A stretch of 64,000 nt of DNA from the NCBI GenBank assembly GCA_027449125.1, contig DAIDME010000089.1, positions 62,001 through 126,000 on the forward strand. The letters are read 5' to 3'. Shown one piece after another: positions 44,055-53,256 of this stretch. This DNA is from Solirubrobacterales bacterium (GTDB lineage Bacteria > Actinomycetota > Thermoleophilia > Solirubrobacterales > Solirubrobacteraceae). The position numbers and the translations under genes are program-made. Below the pieces are notes generated by a model, which worked only from the letters and a program-made list of their open reading frames with translations, was not told the DNA's origin and ran no database searches. The first letter of the stretch is position 1, and the number at the start of each line of letters is the position of its first letter.

Positions 44055-44552
44055 ATGGCCCTTCCCCCGTTCCAGCGACTGCTCGACGAACACGGACGCG
44101 ACGTGCATGCATTTCTGGTGGCGAGCGTTGGCCGCTCGGACGCTGACGACTGCTACCAGGAGACGTGGCTTGCGGCACTGCGCGCGTACCCACGGCTGGG
44201 GCACGCCGGCAACCTGCGCGGGTGGCTGCTGACGATCGCCGCGCGCAAGGCGCTCGATCTCCACCGCAGGCGCCGGCGAGCCCCGGTCGCGCTGGCGAAC
44301 CCGGAGGAGGCGCTGCCGGCCGAGCCGGCGAGCGAGCCGGTTCCCAACGGCCTGGTCTCCGAGGACCTCTGGACGGCGATCTGTGGGCTCCCGCCAAAGC
44401 AACGCGCGGCCGTCATCCTGCGTCACCTGCTGGGGGCCGACTACGCGACTGTGGCGGCGACCCTGGCCACCAGCGAGGCGGCGGCACGCCGCAGCGTCCA
44501 CGAGGGGCTCAAGCGACTGCGAGAGGAGCACGGCGTTGAGTGGTCCACCTGA
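44055..44552 (+). CDS. ECF-type RNA polymerase sigma factor
   Basis: 165 aa. Region 2 is seen as DADDCYQETWLAALRAYPRL then NLRGWLLTIAARKALDLHRR (core-binding and -10 recognition); region 4 is LPPKQRAAVILRHLLGADYATVAATLATSEAAARRSVHEGLKRLR. No anti-sigma gene is adjacent. The start ATG at 44055 is chosen because the first sensible helix begins there; upstream frames are possible. The last 17 bases overlap the methyltransferase gene, suggesting that the sigma factor is co-expressed with it. Confidence 0.85.
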   Translation: MALPPFQRLLDEHGRDVHAFLVASVGRSDADDCYQETWLAALRAYPRLGHAGNLRGWLLTIAARKALDLHRRRRRAPVALANPEEALPAEPASEPVPNGLVSEDLWTAICGLPPKQRAAVILRHLLGADYATVAATLATSEAAARRSVHEGLKRLREEHGVEWST

Positions 44553-45111
44553 TCTCACACGCGCGCTCGAGCGCGCGGGGCTCGTAGATGTCGCCTACGT
44601 CGTAGACGCTTCGCCCGTCGGCGAGCTGCTCCTGGCAGCCACCGCGGCGGGTCTGGTCTGCGTGCACTACCTGCGCGCGGGAAGCGACCTCGACCAGGCA
44701 CTCGAGCTGATCTCGAACCGCCTGTCGCCGCGCGTGCTGAGAGCCCCAAGGAGACTCGAGCAGCCGCGCCGCGAGCTCGACGAGTTCTTCGCCGGACGGC
44801 GCCGCGACTTCGCGACCCCGCTGGACCTGGCGCTGGTCAAGCCGGGATTCACCCGCCGAGTGCTGGAGCAGACCGCGCGTATCCCGTACGGGCGGACGGT
44901 CACCTACAGGGAGGTCGCACGCCAAGCCGGCAACGACCGCGCCTACCGCGCCGCGGGCACAGCGCTCGGATCGAACCCGCTGCCGATCGTCGTGCCCTGC
45001 CATCGCGTTCTGCATAGCGGCGGGGGGCTCGGTGGCTACACCGGGGGACTGGACATCAAGCGGCGGCTGCTCACGATCGAGGGTGTGCTCACCCGGCGCG
45101 AGCCAGACTGA
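44536..45111 (+). CDS. ogt: Methylated-DNA-[protein]-cysteine S-methyltransferase
   Basis: 191 aa. The suicidal cysteine is in LPIVVPCHRVLHSGGGLGGYTGG (about residue 155), and RIPYGRTVTYREVAR is the DNA-binding helix with an Arg finger just N-terminal. It repairs O6-alkylguanine. TTG at 44536 is supported by GAGAGGAG 7 bases upstream, within the end of the sigma gene. There is no Ada-type N-terminal domain. Confidence 0.94.
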   Translation: MSGPPDLTRALERAGLVDVAYVVDASPVGELLLAATAAGLVCVHYLRAGSDLDQALELISNRLSPRVLRAPRRLEQPRRELDEFFAGRRRDFATPLDLALVKPGFTRRVLEQTARIPYGRTVTYREVARQAGNDRAYRAAGTALGSNPLPIVVPCHRVLHSGGGLGGYTGGLDIKRRLLTIEGVLTRREPD

Positions 45112-45191
45112 GCGAGCCACACGGCGCTCACCACACGTGCGCTCGCGGCTTTCGCACGCCGACCAGGCAAAGCGGGTATCACTCACGCTGG

Positions 45192-46133
45192 ATGACGGCT
45201 TCCACGCCAGTCCAGCGCCTCGACCGGCTCCAGCAGCGGCACAAGCCGCTGGCGCTCGTGATCGCCACGTTCAAGAAGGCAAACGACGATCAGGCGTCCA
45301 ACCTGGCGGTGGTGGTCGCCTTCTACGCGTTCTTCTCGATCTTTCCACTGCTGCTCGTGTTCGTCACGGTCATGGGCTACGTGCTGTCCGGCGACCCATC
45401 GCTGATGCGCTCGGTCAGCAACTCGGTCCTGGGCACCTTCCCGGTGATTGGAGGTACGTTGCGCCAGCACCACCTTCGTGGCAACGCACTTGCATTGGTG
45501 GTCGGGGTGGCGCTGTCGCTGTGGTCAGGCTCGGCTGTCACGAGTGCCATGACCAACGCTCTGGAACAGATCTGGGAGGTCCCACAGACCCAGCGCACGG
45601 GCTTCCTCAGGAAGAAGGTCCGCGGGCTCACCCTGCTGGCGGGACTGGCGCTGCTGTTCTTCATCGCCTCGGGCGCCTCCGGGCTGGTCAGCGGCGGTCT
45701 TGGCGGGATCGGCCTGGTGGTTCTCGGTCTGGCCGTCTCGGCGCTCGTCAACCTCTGCCTCTTCCTGGCCTCGTTCCGCCTGTTGTGCGCATGGCACGCG
45801 CCGTGGCGTGAGCTGATTCCGGGCGCTGCCGCGGCAGCGCTCCTCTGGACATTGCTGCAGGCCGCCGGCGGTATATACGTCGGACACATCGAACATTCCG
45901 CCTCGGCCTACGGAACGTTCGCGGTGGTGCTCGGGATCCTCGCCTGGTTGCAGCTGGGCTGCAGGCTGACGGTCTACTGCGTCGAGCTCAACACGGTGAT
46001 CGCCGGCCGACGCTGGCCGCGCTCGCTGATCGGCAACGAGCAACCAGCCCACGCCCGCCCGCTCGGTGGGCAGCACCTGCGCCGCCAGGTACCGGAACCA
46101 TCACCACCGGCCGGGGTAGGGCAGGAGCGTTGA
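45192..46133 (+). CDS. YihY/BrkB-family inner membrane protein
   Basis: 313 aa with six helices. N-terminal NLAVVVAFYAFFSIFPLLLVFVTV and the middle GNALALVVGVALSLWSGSAVTSAMTNALEQIW are hallmarks of YihY (formerly called ribonuclease BN). C-terminal tail is hydrophilic, Pro/His-rich. The family's role is uncertain. It follows ogt by 80 bases and converges with addA. Confidence 0.9.
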   Translation: MTASTPVQRLDRLQQRHKPLALVIATFKKANDDQASNLAVVVAFYAFFSIFPLLLVFVTVMGYVLSGDPSLMRSVSNSVLGTFPVIGGTLRQHHLRGNALALVVGVALSLWSGSAVTSAMTNALEQIWEVPQTQRTGFLRKKVRGLTLLAGLALLFFIASGASGLVSGGLGGIGLVVLGLAVSALVNLCLFLASFRLLCAWHAPWRELIPGAAAAALLWTLLQAAGGIYVGHIEHSASAYGTFAVVLGILAWLQLGCRLTVYCVELNTVIAGRRWPRSLIGNEQPAHARPLGGQHLRRQVPEPSPPAGVGQER

Positions 46134-46205
46134 GCGGCGCCCGGCGGAGCGCGGAATCCCAGCGCCGGGCGGTGGCGCACCGCACACTCCGAGCCGCCGC
46201 CGCGA

Positions 46206-49200
46206 TCAGCGGGCCGTGACCGCCACCGGATGCGAGCACAGCCCTCCCTGCGCCGGGCAGCCGTCGCAGATCGCTCGCGCGGGCGTCTGCGTCACGGAGT
46301 AATCGGCTGCGGGACCACGGACCGCGGCCACCCGCCTTGAGACCTCCGCCCTGAGCGACCCTAGATCCGTCACGCCGTAGCTTCTCGTCGCCGGCTCGTC
46401 GGGCGCTTCCAGGAACAGGTGCATCACCTCCACGGTCGCGGCACCGAGCTCGAGTGCGGCCAGTGCGTAGAGCAGGCGCTGAATGTCGTAGCGCTCGCCG
46501 ACGAGTTCGTGGGGCCGAGCGCCGCCGAGCCTGTCGCTCTTGTAATCGACGACCAGCAGCGCGTCGGGTCGTTCTCGCGCCACGAGGTCGAAGACGCCGG
46601 TGATCAGCGTCTCGCCGACGGGGAACGCGAAGCGCTGCTCGCGGCGGACGTCGCGCACGGCCGCGAGCCGGGCGAAGGTCGCGCTTCCGATCACGCCCGC
46701 GAGCAAGGCTCGCACCTCCGTCGGCATCGTGCCGGTCAACGATGGCGTCCGCAGGTCGAGCTCCGCGAGCAGCCGGTGGATCAGGACGCCACGCTCGACG
46801 GCCGTGGACGATGAGGCCTGGCGTGGGGCTGCGGTGCCACGTCCTGTCTGGTCACCCGGCGTGTCCACAACCGGGTTCGGCTGATCGGCAAGCCCGAGCA
46901 CGCGCTGGACGTAAAAGCGGTAAGCGCAGCGCTCGTGCAACGCAAGCGCGCTGTATGAGATCGTCGCGGGGACAGGCTGAGCGCCGCGTGCGAGCGTGGC
47001 GAGCGCGCGCGGCGGGAGCGGGCGCGGCGACGCGTGCGTGCCTTTCCCGGGTGCAGCCGGCGCGGCCAGAGCCGGCGCGGTCGCAGCCGGCGCGGCCGGA
47101 CCCGGCGCGGGTGGCGAGGCGATCAGCCGCACGAGCACGCCGTGCGCGGTGAGGAACGGTGCGGGAGCGCCTCCGCCGGCCGCGGCGGCCGCGGCCGCCG
47201 CGGCCCGCGCCGCTATATCCGGTACGAACGCCTGGGCGACCCAGCCAACCGGTGCCTGACCGTTGGATCGTTCCCAGCCGTCGAAGCGGGGCGCGCCGGA
47301 GATCACCAGCCGCTCGCGCGCGCGGGTCATGGCGACATAGAACAGCCGCCTCTCCTCATCCAGCTCGTGAGCCAGCGCCTGCGCCCGCAGCGCGTCGTAG
47401 TCGAGCGCAGCTACAGACCCGCCGTACCCGGGGTGCATAAGTCGCACACCGAGGCTGTGGCCGTCCTGGCCGACGATCACGATCGGCGCCGCCCGCGTCT
47501 GCGCCTGGCGGCCCAGGTCGGCCACGCAGACAACCGGAAACTCGAGCCCCTTGGAGCGATGGATCGTCATCATCCGCACCGCATCCATCGCCTCGCTCTC
47601 GACCGGCGCCTCACTCTCCTCAGCGCCGTCCGACAGCTGCATGCGGCTGCGCAGCTGGTCCACGAAGCCGCGCAGGTCACTGCCATGCTCCTGCTCCCAG
47701 TCGCGCGCCAGTGCCATCAGCTTGCGAACGTTCGCGAGCCGCCGCGTGGCATCGGGCAGCTGGGCCAGCGCCTGCTCGTAGCCGCGCCGGACGAGCGCCC
47801 GGTCGATCAGCTCCTCTGCACCCAGCCAGGTGGCTGCCACACGTTCAGCCTCGAACCAGCGACGAAAGTCCAGGAGTCGCTCCCTGTCCCCGGCGTCGAG
47901 CTGCTCCTCCGCGTCGGCGGAGGTGAGCACGAGCCCGTCCAAGCTCAGACCACAGAGCTGTGAGCAGAGGACCGTCGCGAGCGCCTCGCCGTCGCGCGGG
48001 TTGGCCAGCGCCCGCAGGTGGGCGACGAGTTCCACGATCTGCGGCGCCGACCAGAACCCGCGACCACCGACGACATAGCTCGGGACCCCATGGGCAGCCA
48101 TGGCGAGCTCGTAGATCCCCATCCCGGTGGTGGCGCGCAGCAGCACGACGATCTCACCTGGACGCGCCCGACCGGAGCCGATCAGCTCGGCGATCCGCGC
48201 CGCCAGCGCACGCGCCTCGGCGACTCTCCACGGTGCCGAGAGCTGCTCGCCGCCGGCCTCCGACTCGACCGGCGCGCCACCGCGATCGACGAGGATCATC
48301 TCGACCAGAGGCTCCGGTGCAGGCTCCGTACGGCGGCCGGCCCGCAGCGGCCGGAAGCGGTCACCGAGCACCGCCGCGAACGCGGCGTTCAGCGCCGCGA
48401 GGATTTCCGGACGCGAGCGGAAGTTGCTCAGTAAGGACAGGCGCGCGCCGACGCGCTCGAGGCGGCGCCCGCGCTCCTCGAACAGCTCCAGCTGCGCGTG
48501 CCTGAAGCCATAGATCGACTGCTGGGCGTCACCCACCATCACGAGGCTGGGGCCGGCGACCAGGTCGACCAGCTCGAGCTGCAGCTGGTTGGTGTCCTGC
48601 AGCTCGTCGACCATCACGCGCACGAAGCGCTCGCGGTAGCGGGCACCGAGCTCTCCGCTCGCGAGCAGGTCCCGCGCGAGCAGCTCCAGGTCGGCGAAGT
48701 CCACCGCCGCTCGCTCGCGCTTGAGCTGCGCGTACTGGCCACCATAGAGCGACAGCAGCGCATCGAAGGCCTCGTGCACGTCGGTGACAGCCACAGCCGT
48801 GCTCAACGCTTCGAGCTCGGCGAGCGCCATCCGATAGCGCTCACAAGCCTCCGTGCGGAGCGCCGACGCGCCCGTCCCGAGGCGGATGCGGGCGAGCTGC
48901 CCGGGCAGGAGCTCAGCGGACGCGAGCCCCTCCGACACACCCCGAAGGAGCTCGATCGCGTCCTGGACTCGCCGCCCAGGGGAACGCACCGCGCCCAGCT
49001 CCAGCTGCGCGGCCGCCGCGAGCGCCTGCACCCGCATGGCCGAGCTGCGGACGTCAAGCGGCGCAGGCGGCGCAGGCGGCGGCGGCAGCGCCGGCACCGC
49101 GGCACCCCGCGTGCGCAGCTCCGTGTAGATGGCGGACACGGCGCTGCGCAGCCGGCCTGGGCCGTAAGCCGAAATCAGCCGTGCACCGGTCTCTGTCCTG

Positions 49201-49607
49201 GCGCTGACGGCCAGCGCGCGCATGAAGGCGGCCTGGCGCAACGGCGCAGCGGCGCGCTCGTCGAGCACAGCGAACTCCGGATCGAGGCCCGCCTCCAGCG
49301 GATGCAGGCGCAGCAGGCGGGCACAGAATGCGTCGATCGTGGAGATCCAGGCGGTGTCCACGACACCCGCCGCCTGGCGCTCGCCCGCATCGCGCAGAGC
49401 TGTGCGCACCCGCTCGCGCAGCTCCGCGGCAGCCTTGTCGGTGAAGGTGATCGCCAGGATCTGGGAGACTCCGACGCCGTCCTCGACGACGGCGCGGACG
49501 AGGCGCTCGACGAGCACAGCGGTCTTGCCGCTGCCGGCACCCGCGTCGAGCAGCAGCTCACCGTTGCTGCGGGAGATCGCGGCCAGCTGCTCCGGCGTGA
49601 ACTCCAT
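46206..49607 (-). CDS. addA: UvrD-type helicase with RecB-like nuclease (AddA-like)
   Basis: 1133 aa, likely AddA of a helicase-nuclease for double-strand break end resection. Starts MEFTPEQLAAISRSNGELLLDAGAGSGKTAVLVERLV (Walker A), then DFADLELLARDLL and VMVDELQDTNQLQ (Walker B), MTIHRSKGLEFPVVCV and FYVAMTRARERL. C-terminal nuclease GVFDLVARERPDALLVVDYKSDR, with Cys in HERCAYRFYV and ICDGCPAQGGLC (four Cys, likely [4Fe-4S]). Ala-rich low-complexity insert around residue 800. ATG overlaps the addB stop by 1 base (TGATG). Confidence 0.9.
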   Translation of the reverse strand: MEFTPEQLAAISRSNGELLLDAGAGSGKTAVLVERLVRAVVEDGVGVSQILAITFTDKAAAELRERVRTALRDAGERQAAGVVDTAWISTIDAFCARLLRLHPLEAGLDPEFAVLDERAAAPLRQAAFMRALAVSARTETGARLISAYGPGRLRSAVSAIYTELRTRGAAVPALPPPPAPPAPLDVRSSAMRVQALAAAAQLELGAVRSPGRRVQDAIELLRGVSEGLASAELLPGQLARIRLGTGASALRTEACERYRMALAELEALSTAVAVTDVHEAFDALLSLYGGQYAQLKRERAAVDFADLELLARDLLASGELGARYRERFVRVMVDELQDTNQLQLELVDLVAGPSLVMVGDAQQSIYGFRHAQLELFEERGRRLERVGARLSLLSNFRSRPEILAALNAAFAAVLGDRFRPLRAGRRTEPAPEPLVEMILVDRGGAPVESEAGGEQLSAPWRVAEARALAARIAELIGSGRARPGEIVVLLRATTGMGIYELAMAAHGVPSYVVGGRGFWSAPQIVELVAHLRALANPRDGEALATVLCSQLCGLSLDGLVLTSADAEEQLDAGDRERLLDFRRWFEAERVAATWLGAEELIDRALVRRGYEQALAQLPDATRRLANVRKLMALARDWEQEHGSDLRGFVDQLRSRMQLSDGAEESEAPVESEAMDAVRMMTIHRSKGLEFPVVCVADLGRQAQTRAAPIVIVGQDGHSLGVRLMHPGYGGSVAALDYDALRAQALAHELDEERRLFYVAMTRARERLVISGAPRFDGWERSNGQAPVGWVAQAFVPDIAARAAAAAAAAAGGGAPAPFLTAHGVLVRLIASPPAPGPAAPAATAPALAAPAAPGKGTHASPRPLPPRALATLARGAQPVPATISYSALALHERCAYRFYVQRVLGLADQPNPVVDTPGDQTGRGTAAPRQASSSTAVERGVLIHRLLAELDLRTPSLTGTMPTEVRALLAGVIGSATFARLAAVRDVRREQRFAFPVGETLITGVFDLVARERPDALLVVDYKSDRLGGARPHELVGERYDIQRLLYALAALELGAATVEVMHLFLEAPDEPATRSYGVTDLGSLRAEVSRRVAAVRGPAADYSVTQTPARAICDGCPAQGGLCSHPVAVTAR

Positions 49608-52555
49608 CAGCGCCGCACCCAGCAGATCCCCGGATGGCTGCAGACACCATCCGGCGAGCAACGCTCCGGGCACGGGGTCAGCTCGCCTCGAGCCAGACGC
49701 GCGGCCAGCGCGACAGCCTCGCGCTCCACCTCCTGCAGCAGATGCTGGAGCGCCTCGGGCTCGAGGCCGTCGCGACTGACGGTCCGTGAGCCGGCTTCGA
49801 AACCGGCCTCGTAGGCGCCGCGGGGCCGCAGATCCGCTCCGCTGAGCGGCTGGTAGAAGCCGGCCGCGACGTGCCCGCCCAGCAACCGCTCGGCGGCGAT
49901 CATGTAGAGCGCCACCTGCAACTGGCCGTCCTTCAGCCAGCGTGCCGCCGGCCACCGAGCGCTGACCGTGCCGCTCTTGTAATCGCGCACGACGAACACC
50001 TGCGGCTGTGCGCGATCGCCGTCGATCCGGTCGATGACCCCGCCGAGCAGGGCCACCTGGTCGCCGTCGCGCAGCTCGACCGCCGCCAGCCGGCCGTCAC
50101 GCTCGGGCCCGACCCCGAAACGCAGCTCGACCGCGAGCGGCGTGGTGGCGCTGGCGTCGGCAGCCTCCTCACGCAGGTAGCGCAGCAGCTCCGCCTCGAT
50201 CCCGCGCAGAATCGCTGCGCGCACCGCCGCCGACTGGCCGACCGCCAGGTTCGCGCGCTCAGCGGCGCTCTCCGGGCCACGCATCAGCTCCGCCAGCAGG
50301 CGCTCCGCCCGTGGCAGCGTCGCCGCCGTCAAGCCGCCGTCGAGCTGCGTGAAGAGCCGTTCGAGGACGCGGTGCATGTAGGAGCCGCGGGCCAGCGCGT
50401 CCGATTCCGGGTCGAGCTGCTCCGGCTGAAGCTGGCGCTCAACCAGCCAGCGCACCGCACAGCCGGCGAACGCCTCCAGCGCACCGGCAGAGACCACACG
50501 GCGGTGGCGCACGTGTGCCAGCGCACGCTCTGACAGCTGTCGCATCTGCACCGCACCCGTGGGCGCAGGCGGCTGGCTTACCGCCGGCGGACGCGTGGCG
50601 AGCAGCCACTCCCGCTCGGTCGGGGCCAGCTCCGGTGCCCAGATCACGTCAGCCAGGAGCCGACGGCGCCGTGCCGCCAACCACGACTGCCCGAACACGG
50701 CGACCAGCTCATCCAGAAACGACGACGGCGAGACGAGGTTGCCCTCGGCATCGGAGCTGCGGTAGCTGACACAGACCCGATCGGTGGCGCGCGAGAGGCA
50801 GGCGTAGAGCAGGTAGCGTTCGCGCTCCAGCGGATCCGGCGCCGGCGGCAGCGCCAGACCGCTCGAGAGCGCGAGCTGGCGCCGGCGCTCGTCGTCCAGT
50901 ATCGGGTCGCTACCCGGAGACTGGAGGCTCGGGAACTCACCGTCACACAGACCGGTCAGAAACACGTGCCTGAAGCGTCGCGCCCGAATCGCGAGTGGGT
51001 CTGAGACCAGTACCGCGTCGGGCGCCGGCGCCCCGTGCGCGGGCACGCGCAGCGACTCGAGCGCCTGGATCAGCTCGACGCTCGCCACGGGCCGCCCCTG
51101 CAGCGCGGCGAGCGCCGCCAGCGTATCCAGAACCTCGGCCGCAGCACGGGCGTCGGCGCGCTGCGCGGCGTCGAGCAGCGGCGCCTGCGCACGGCCGGGC
51201 GCTGCCAGCAGCCAGCGCGTAGCCTCGCCGGTGGCGGCCAGCAGATCGGGCGCCGAGCGCAACCGCTCGACCGCGTCGAACGCCGAACGCAGCTCGGGCC
51301 CCCGACCCCTGTTGGCCGAGACCGACGCGGATCCGGCGACTCGCACCGCCTGCTCAAAGGCGTCCACAGCGGCGGCGGAGCCGACGACTCCGGGCCGGCG
51401 CATCAAGGCGATCAGCTCAGTGACGTTCCCGCTCGAGGACGGGGCCAGCGCGTAGCGCAGCAGCCCGAGCAGAGAGCGACCGAGCGCCGTATGCGCGAGC
51501 GGCAGGCGCCTGGCGCTGCTGACCGGCACACCGACCCGCTCCAGCGCGCGCTCGAGCCGCGCGCCCGAGCGGTCGAGGCTGCGGCAGACGACGACCACGT
51601 CAGCCGGCGCAACGCCGCCGCGCAGCGTTGCCAGCACCTCGGCCGCCACCAACTCGGCCTCAGCCCAGTCGCTGCCCGCCTCCATCAGCGCAGCCGCGGC
51701 CCCGGGATCGAGCACCGGCGCGTCAGGCTCGAACAGCTGGCGCTCCAGGTGGTGCAGGCCACCCCGCGAGGCGGGCGCGTAGTGGTCGTCCAGCGGCGGC
51801 AGGGCGGTGACGGTCCGAGCACGCGCGCGCAACTCCTCCACGACGCCCGCCCGCGCCGCCAGCGCCGGCCTCCCGGGCTCGTAGGTGAGCGCCACGGTGA
51901 CGCCTACGCCGACCTGATCGGAGAGCGTCTCCACGGCATCCAGTTCCACGGCCGTGAGGTCGTCGAAGCCGTACAGGTAGAGCGGCGTCGTACCCCAGCT
52001 CTGAGGACGGGCTCGCAGCGCGTCGAGCGCCCCCCAGGCGAACAGCTCCGCATCCGCCAGCTCGAGCCGGTCGAGCTCCCTGCGGTAGCGCCTGTAGATG
52101 GCAGCCAGGTCGGCAGCCAGCGCCCGCTGAGCGTGAGCGTCACGCGACCACGCCCGCAACGCTCCGGAGAAGCGCTCCGGGTCGACGCGCGCCTGCTCGA
52201 GCGAGGCGATCATCATGCCCGCGGCACGCACGAATCCGGGTGCGCCTGCGGGCTCCGCAAGCGCCTGCAGGCGCACGGCCGCGATCACGCGACGCAGCAG
52301 CAGCTCGCGGGCGCTGGGCGCCAGCCGCCCGCGTCTGTAGCCGGCGCGTACGGCGATCTCGTCGATCAACGCGGGGAAGGTGAGCGCCCGGCCGAGTGTC
52401 ACGCCCGGGCTCGCGAGCTCGCGCTCGTAGTGCGTGACGTCGGCGCTGGTGGGCAGCACCAGAAGCGCGTCACGCCGCGCAGCGAGGGCGTAGGCGCCCA
52501 GCACCTCGCGCGCCTTGGCGGCGTTGGCGGGGCCGATGACGAGCGTCGTTGGCAC
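49607..52555 (-). CDS. addB: AddB-like PD-(D/E)XK nuclease/inactivated helicase subunit
   Basis: 982 aa from GTG at 52555. N-terminus LVIGPANAAKAREVL sits where a Walker A loop would be but lacks the Gly-Lys-Thr. Helicase-like remnants follow (LYLYGFDDLTAVELDAVETL, VFLTGLCDGEFPSLQ, RYLLYACLSRATDRVCVSY). The C-terminal nuclease shows VVRDYKSGTV, and Cys in FAGCAVRWLV and CPERCSPDGVCSHPGIC form a likely Fe-S cluster. It is coupled to addA, and starts 22 bases downstream of fchA. Confidence 0.88.
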   Translation of the reverse strand: MPTTLVIGPANAAKAREVLGAYALAARRDALLVLPTSADVTHYERELASPGVTLGRALTFPALIDEIAVRAGYRRGRLAPSARELLLRRVIAAVRLQALAEPAGAPGFVRAAGMMIASLEQARVDPERFSGALRAWSRDAHAQRALAADLAAIYRRYRRELDRLELADAELFAWGALDALRARPQSWGTTPLYLYGFDDLTAVELDAVETLSDQVGVGVTVALTYEPGRPALAARAGVVEELRARARTVTALPPLDDHYAPASRGGLHHLERQLFEPDAPVLDPGAAAALMEAGSDWAEAELVAAEVLATLRGGVAPADVVVVCRSLDRSGARLERALERVGVPVSSARRLPLAHTALGRSLLGLLRYALAPSSSGNVTELIALMRRPGVVGSAAAVDAFEQAVRVAGSASVSANRGRGPELRSAFDAVERLRSAPDLLAATGEATRWLLAAPGRAQAPLLDAAQRADARAAAEVLDTLAALAALQGRPVASVELIQALESLRVPAHGAPAPDAVLVSDPLAIRARRFRHVFLTGLCDGEFPSLQSPGSDPILDDERRRQLALSSGLALPPAPDPLERERYLLYACLSRATDRVCVSYRSSDAEGNLVSPSSFLDELVAVFGQSWLAARRRRLLADVIWAPELAPTEREWLLATRPPAVSQPPAPTGAVQMRQLSERALAHVRHRRVVSAGALEAFAGCAVRWLVERQLQPEQLDPESDALARGSYMHRVLERLFTQLDGGLTAATLPRAERLLAELMRGPESAAERANLAVGQSAAVRAAILRGIEAELLRYLREEAADASATTPLAVELRFGVGPERDGRLAAVELRDGDQVALLGGVIDRIDGDRAQPQVFVVRDYKSGTVSARWPAARWLKDGQLQVALYMIAAERLLGGHVAAGFYQPLSGADLRPRGAYEAGFEAGSRTVSRDGLEPEALQHLLQEVEREAVALAARLARGELTPCPERCSPDGVCSHPGICWVRR

Positions 52556-52577
52556 GGCCCAGAAGCTTTGCAGGCCC

Positions 52578-53243
52578 TCAGGCGCGCGCCAGCGCGAGCA
52601 CGTCAGCGCGTGCGGCCGCCGCCCTGCGCTCGAGCGACGCGGCCACTTCGCGCCACTCGGCGTCGCGCGCGTCCCGCGCCCCGCGGGCCTCCCTGGTGTC
52701 CCGCGCCGCCCCGATGCCGCGGGCGTCCCGCGCCTCGCGGGCACCGCGCAGATTGACCTCGACCAGCAGCACCGCGGCGCTGCACGCCGCCTCAGCCAGC
52801 GTGGCCGCCGTGGCGGCGTCGCCGAGCGCGTGGCTGCCCGCGCCGGCCGCCAGCGCCGCCGCCAGCTCAGCGGTCTCGGCTGCGACGGCCGCGATCTGCA
52901 GGGGAACGCCGGCCGCGGCCGCCAGTGCGGTGGCGAGCGCGAGACCCCTGTCCGGATCCGAACCGGGCAGGCGCGCAGCCGCCAGAACCGGCTCGTAGGA
53001 GGCCAGGTCCAGTTGCGCCAGCGTGAGCGCCGTGGCCCGCAACCCCGACGCTCGCTCCCCCGCGTCCGGGATCGCCGGGGGCTTGCGCTGGTAGGCGGCG
53101 ACCATGCCGACGAGGGCCGCGGCCGTGGCGCACACGATCGCCGCCGCGCTGCCGCTCGCGGGCGCGGGCGTGCGCGCCTCGATGCGCCGCAGAACCTCGC
53201 TCAGCTGCTGGTCGGCGAGCGTTGAGATTGCCGCCTCCACCAC
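52578..53243 (-). CDS. fchA: Formiminotransferase-cyclodeaminase-type methenyl-THF cyclohydrolase
   Basis: 221 aa, helical FTCD_C fold. Start MVEAAISTLADQQLSEVLRRI, then TPAPASGSAAAIVCATAAALVGMV (the conserved GGG-like ligand loop here as SGS). It probably interconverts 5,10-methenyl- and 10-formyl-tetrahydrofolate with fhs, 13 bases upstream. Residues about 170-197 are a repeated Ala-Arg-Asp segment (AREARDARGIGAARDTREAR) unlike a normal member. GTG start. Confidence 0.85.
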   Translation of the reverse strand: MVEAAISTLADQQLSEVLRRIEARTPAPASGSAAAIVCATAAALVGMVAAYQRKPPAIPDAGERASGLRATALTLAQLDLASYEPVLAAARLPGSDPDRGLALATALAAAAGVPLQIAAVAAETAELAAALAAGAGSHALGDAATAATLAEAACSAAVLLVEVNLRGAREARDARGIGAARDTREARGARDARDAEWREVAASLERRAAAARADVLALARA

Positions 53244-53256
53244 CGTCGCGGGCCGC

